From positions 1 to 6,048 of the forward strand of contig URNM01000108.1 of the NCBI GenBank assembly GCA_900549185.1: a stretch of DNA of 6,048 nucleotides. The letters are read 5' to 3'. The stretch is from an uncultured Collinsella sp. GTDB taxonomy: Bacteria; Actinomycetota; Coriobacteriia; Coriobacteriales; Coriobacteriaceae. The notes below the pieces were generated by a model that had not been told where the DNA came from, searched no databases, and worked only from the letters and a program-made list of their open reading frames with translations. A program made the position numbers and the translations under genes. This document shows, piece after piece, positions 5,033 through 6,048 of the stretch (position 1 is its first letter; each line of letters begins with the position of its first letter).

Positions 5033-5995
5033 ATGCACGAGAACGACTTTTTTAACGAGGACCTGCTCTGCGCGCTCGCTGGCGTTGCCGGCGAGGACAA
5101 CGTGCTCATGAGCGAGCCCATGCGCGAGCACACCACGTTTAAGATCGGCGGCCCGGCCGATGTCTTTGTCACGCCCGACACCGAGCAGGGCCTCGTCGCC
5201 ACGCTCGATACCTGCTATCGCTGCGATCTGCCGCTCACCATCGTAGGCAACGGCTCCGACCTGCTCGTCGGTGACAAGGGCATCCGCGGTGTCGTCGTAG
5301 CGCTGGGCGAGGGCCTCTCCAACATCACCGTCGACGGCACGCACGTCACGGCGGCAGCCGGCGCCCTGCTTTCCGATATCGCCGCGGCTGCCGCTGAAGC
5401 CTGCCTCACCGGCATGGAGCCCCTCTCGGGCATCCCCGGCTCGGTCGGCGGCGCTTGCTATATGAACGCCGGTGCCTACGGCGCCTGCATGGCCGATGTT
5501 TTGGAGTCCGTGCGCGTCTACAAGCCCGCCCGCGCGCTCGACGACGGCACCCGCGGCAGCGGCAACATCATCGAGTTCGATGTCGATGAGCTCAACCTGG
5601 GCTATCGCAAGAGCCGCATCGCCGACGACGGCTTTATCGTGCTCTCTGCCACCTTTAACCTCGCCCCGGGCAACGCCGCGATGATCAAGGCCGACATGGA
5701 CGACTACCGCCAGCGCCGCGAGGACAAGCAACCGCTCGACATGCCGAGTGCCGGCTCCACTTTCAAGCGCCCCGAGGGCCACTTTGCCGGCAAGCTCATC
5801 ATGGACGCCGGCCTGCGCGGCCACGCTGTCGGCGGCGCCCAAGTGAGCGAGAAGCACTGCGGCTTCATCGTCAACACCGACCACGCCACCGCCGCCGACG
5901 TCGACGAACTCATCCGCGACATCCAAGCCAAAGTCAAAGAGCAGTTCCACGTAGACCTAGAACCCGAAGTCCACCGAGTAGGCGAATTCCTCTAA
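5033..5995 (+). CDS. murB: UDP-N-acetylenolpyruvoylglucosamine reductase
   Basis: MurB is the cytosolic FAD enzyme that uses NADPH to reduce UDP-GlcNAc-enolpyruvate to UDP-MurNAc, the second committed step of peptidoglycan synthesis. The 320-residue protein shows the full set of family motifs: HTTFKIGGPAD (33-43), VGNGSDLLVGDKGIRG (71-86) for FAD binding, GIPGSVGGACYMNAGAYG (133-150), GYRKS (190-194), and SAGSTFKRP (239-247), in which Ser242 matches the catalytic acid. LIMDAGLRGHAVGGAQVSEK (255-274) follows, and LEPEVHRVG (309-317) carries the conserved late Glu312. The layout resembles the shorter type II MurB. The ATG at 5033 is preferred, with AAGGCGG about 8 bases upstream; the in-frame ATG at 4943 lies in the loop of the inverted repeat and upstream of the likely promoter. 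It appears monocistronic, with a terminator right after. Confidence 0.97.
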   Translation: MHENDFFNEDLLCALAGVAGEDNVLMSEPMREHTTFKIGGPADVFVTPDTEQGLVATLDTCYRCDLPLTIVGNGSDLLVGDKGIRGVVVALGEGLSNITVDGTHVTAAAGALLSDIAAAAAEACLTGMEPLSGIPGSVGGACYMNAGAYGACMADVLESVRVYKPARALDDGTRGSGNIIEFDVDELNLGYRKSRIADDGFIVLSATFNLAPGNAAMIKADMDDYRQRREDKQPLDMPSAGSTFKRPEGHFAGKLIMDAGLRGHAVGGAQVSEKHCGFIVNTDHATAADVDELIRDIQAKVKEQFHVDLEPEVHRVGEFL

Positions 5996-5999
5996 TCAG

Positions 6000-6030
6000 A
6001 ACCACCCTTAAAAAGGGTGGTTTGCTCTTA
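6000..6030 (+). terminator. Intrinsic terminator after murB
   Basis: AACCACCCTT (6000-6009), a 3-base AAA loop, and AAGGGTGGTT (6013-6022) form a perfect 10-bp stem starting 5 bases after the murB stop codon. The tail TTGCTCTTA is only moderately T-rich. On the minus strand the stem is equally strong but the tail is poor, so it mainly serves murB. Confidence 0.75.
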
Positions 6031-6048
6031 GGGTATAACCCACGGGCC

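Noticed and set aside
4949..5950. A 333-codon minus-strand open frame opposite murB
   Set aside because: It covers a gene with every MurB motif, and its composition is low-complexity Ala/Gly/Val/Asp; it is a shadow frame.
6031..6041. Palindrome GGGT-ATA-ACCC at the right edge
   Set aside because: It is short, and the context beyond the window is missing; no role can be supported.

Overview
The window reads as ordinary chromosome of a moderately high-GC, gut-type actinobacterium. A Coriobacteriia member, Collinsella-like, is my best guess. This rests on codon usage, gene style and a recollection of similar intergenic palindromes in that group; no marker here proves it. All genes are on the minus strand except murB at the right end.

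Right to left: a plus-strand murB (5033-5995), for a cell-wall precursor enzyme, ends in a hairpin terminator. Divergent from it is a LacI-family repressor gene (3764-4792, minus). The roughly 240-base gap between them holds both promoters, a possible operator and a 23-bp inverted repeat. Downstream of the LacI gene is a gene-free stretch with a perfect 31-bp inverted repeat (3637-3709). Next comes a small cytosolic protein of unknown function (3027-3515, minus).

Two GntR-family regulators with UTRA ligand domains follow, overlapping by 16 bases (2221-2988 and 1523-2236, minus). After a 193-base regulatory gap come two SIS-domain sugar-phosphate enzyme genes: a complete one (214-1329) and the first 51 codons of another (1-153), which continues beyond the left edge.

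The GntR pair and the SIS pair look like one catabolic locus. UTRA regulators commonly sense sugar phosphates or amino-sugar phosphates. Paired SIS proteins of this sort act as deglycases or isomerases on phosphorylated amino sugars or Amadori compounds, usually with a PTS transporter, which would lie to the left of this window. The substrate cannot be read from this sequence. The 193-base gap carries a candidate promoter whose -10 and -35 boxes each overlap a palindrome, which fits repression by one or both GntR proteins.

No mobile element genes, CRISPR arrays, tRNAs or rRNAs were seen. The most unusual elements are the two long intergenic inverted repeats on either side of the LacI gene, neither of which looks like a normal terminator.
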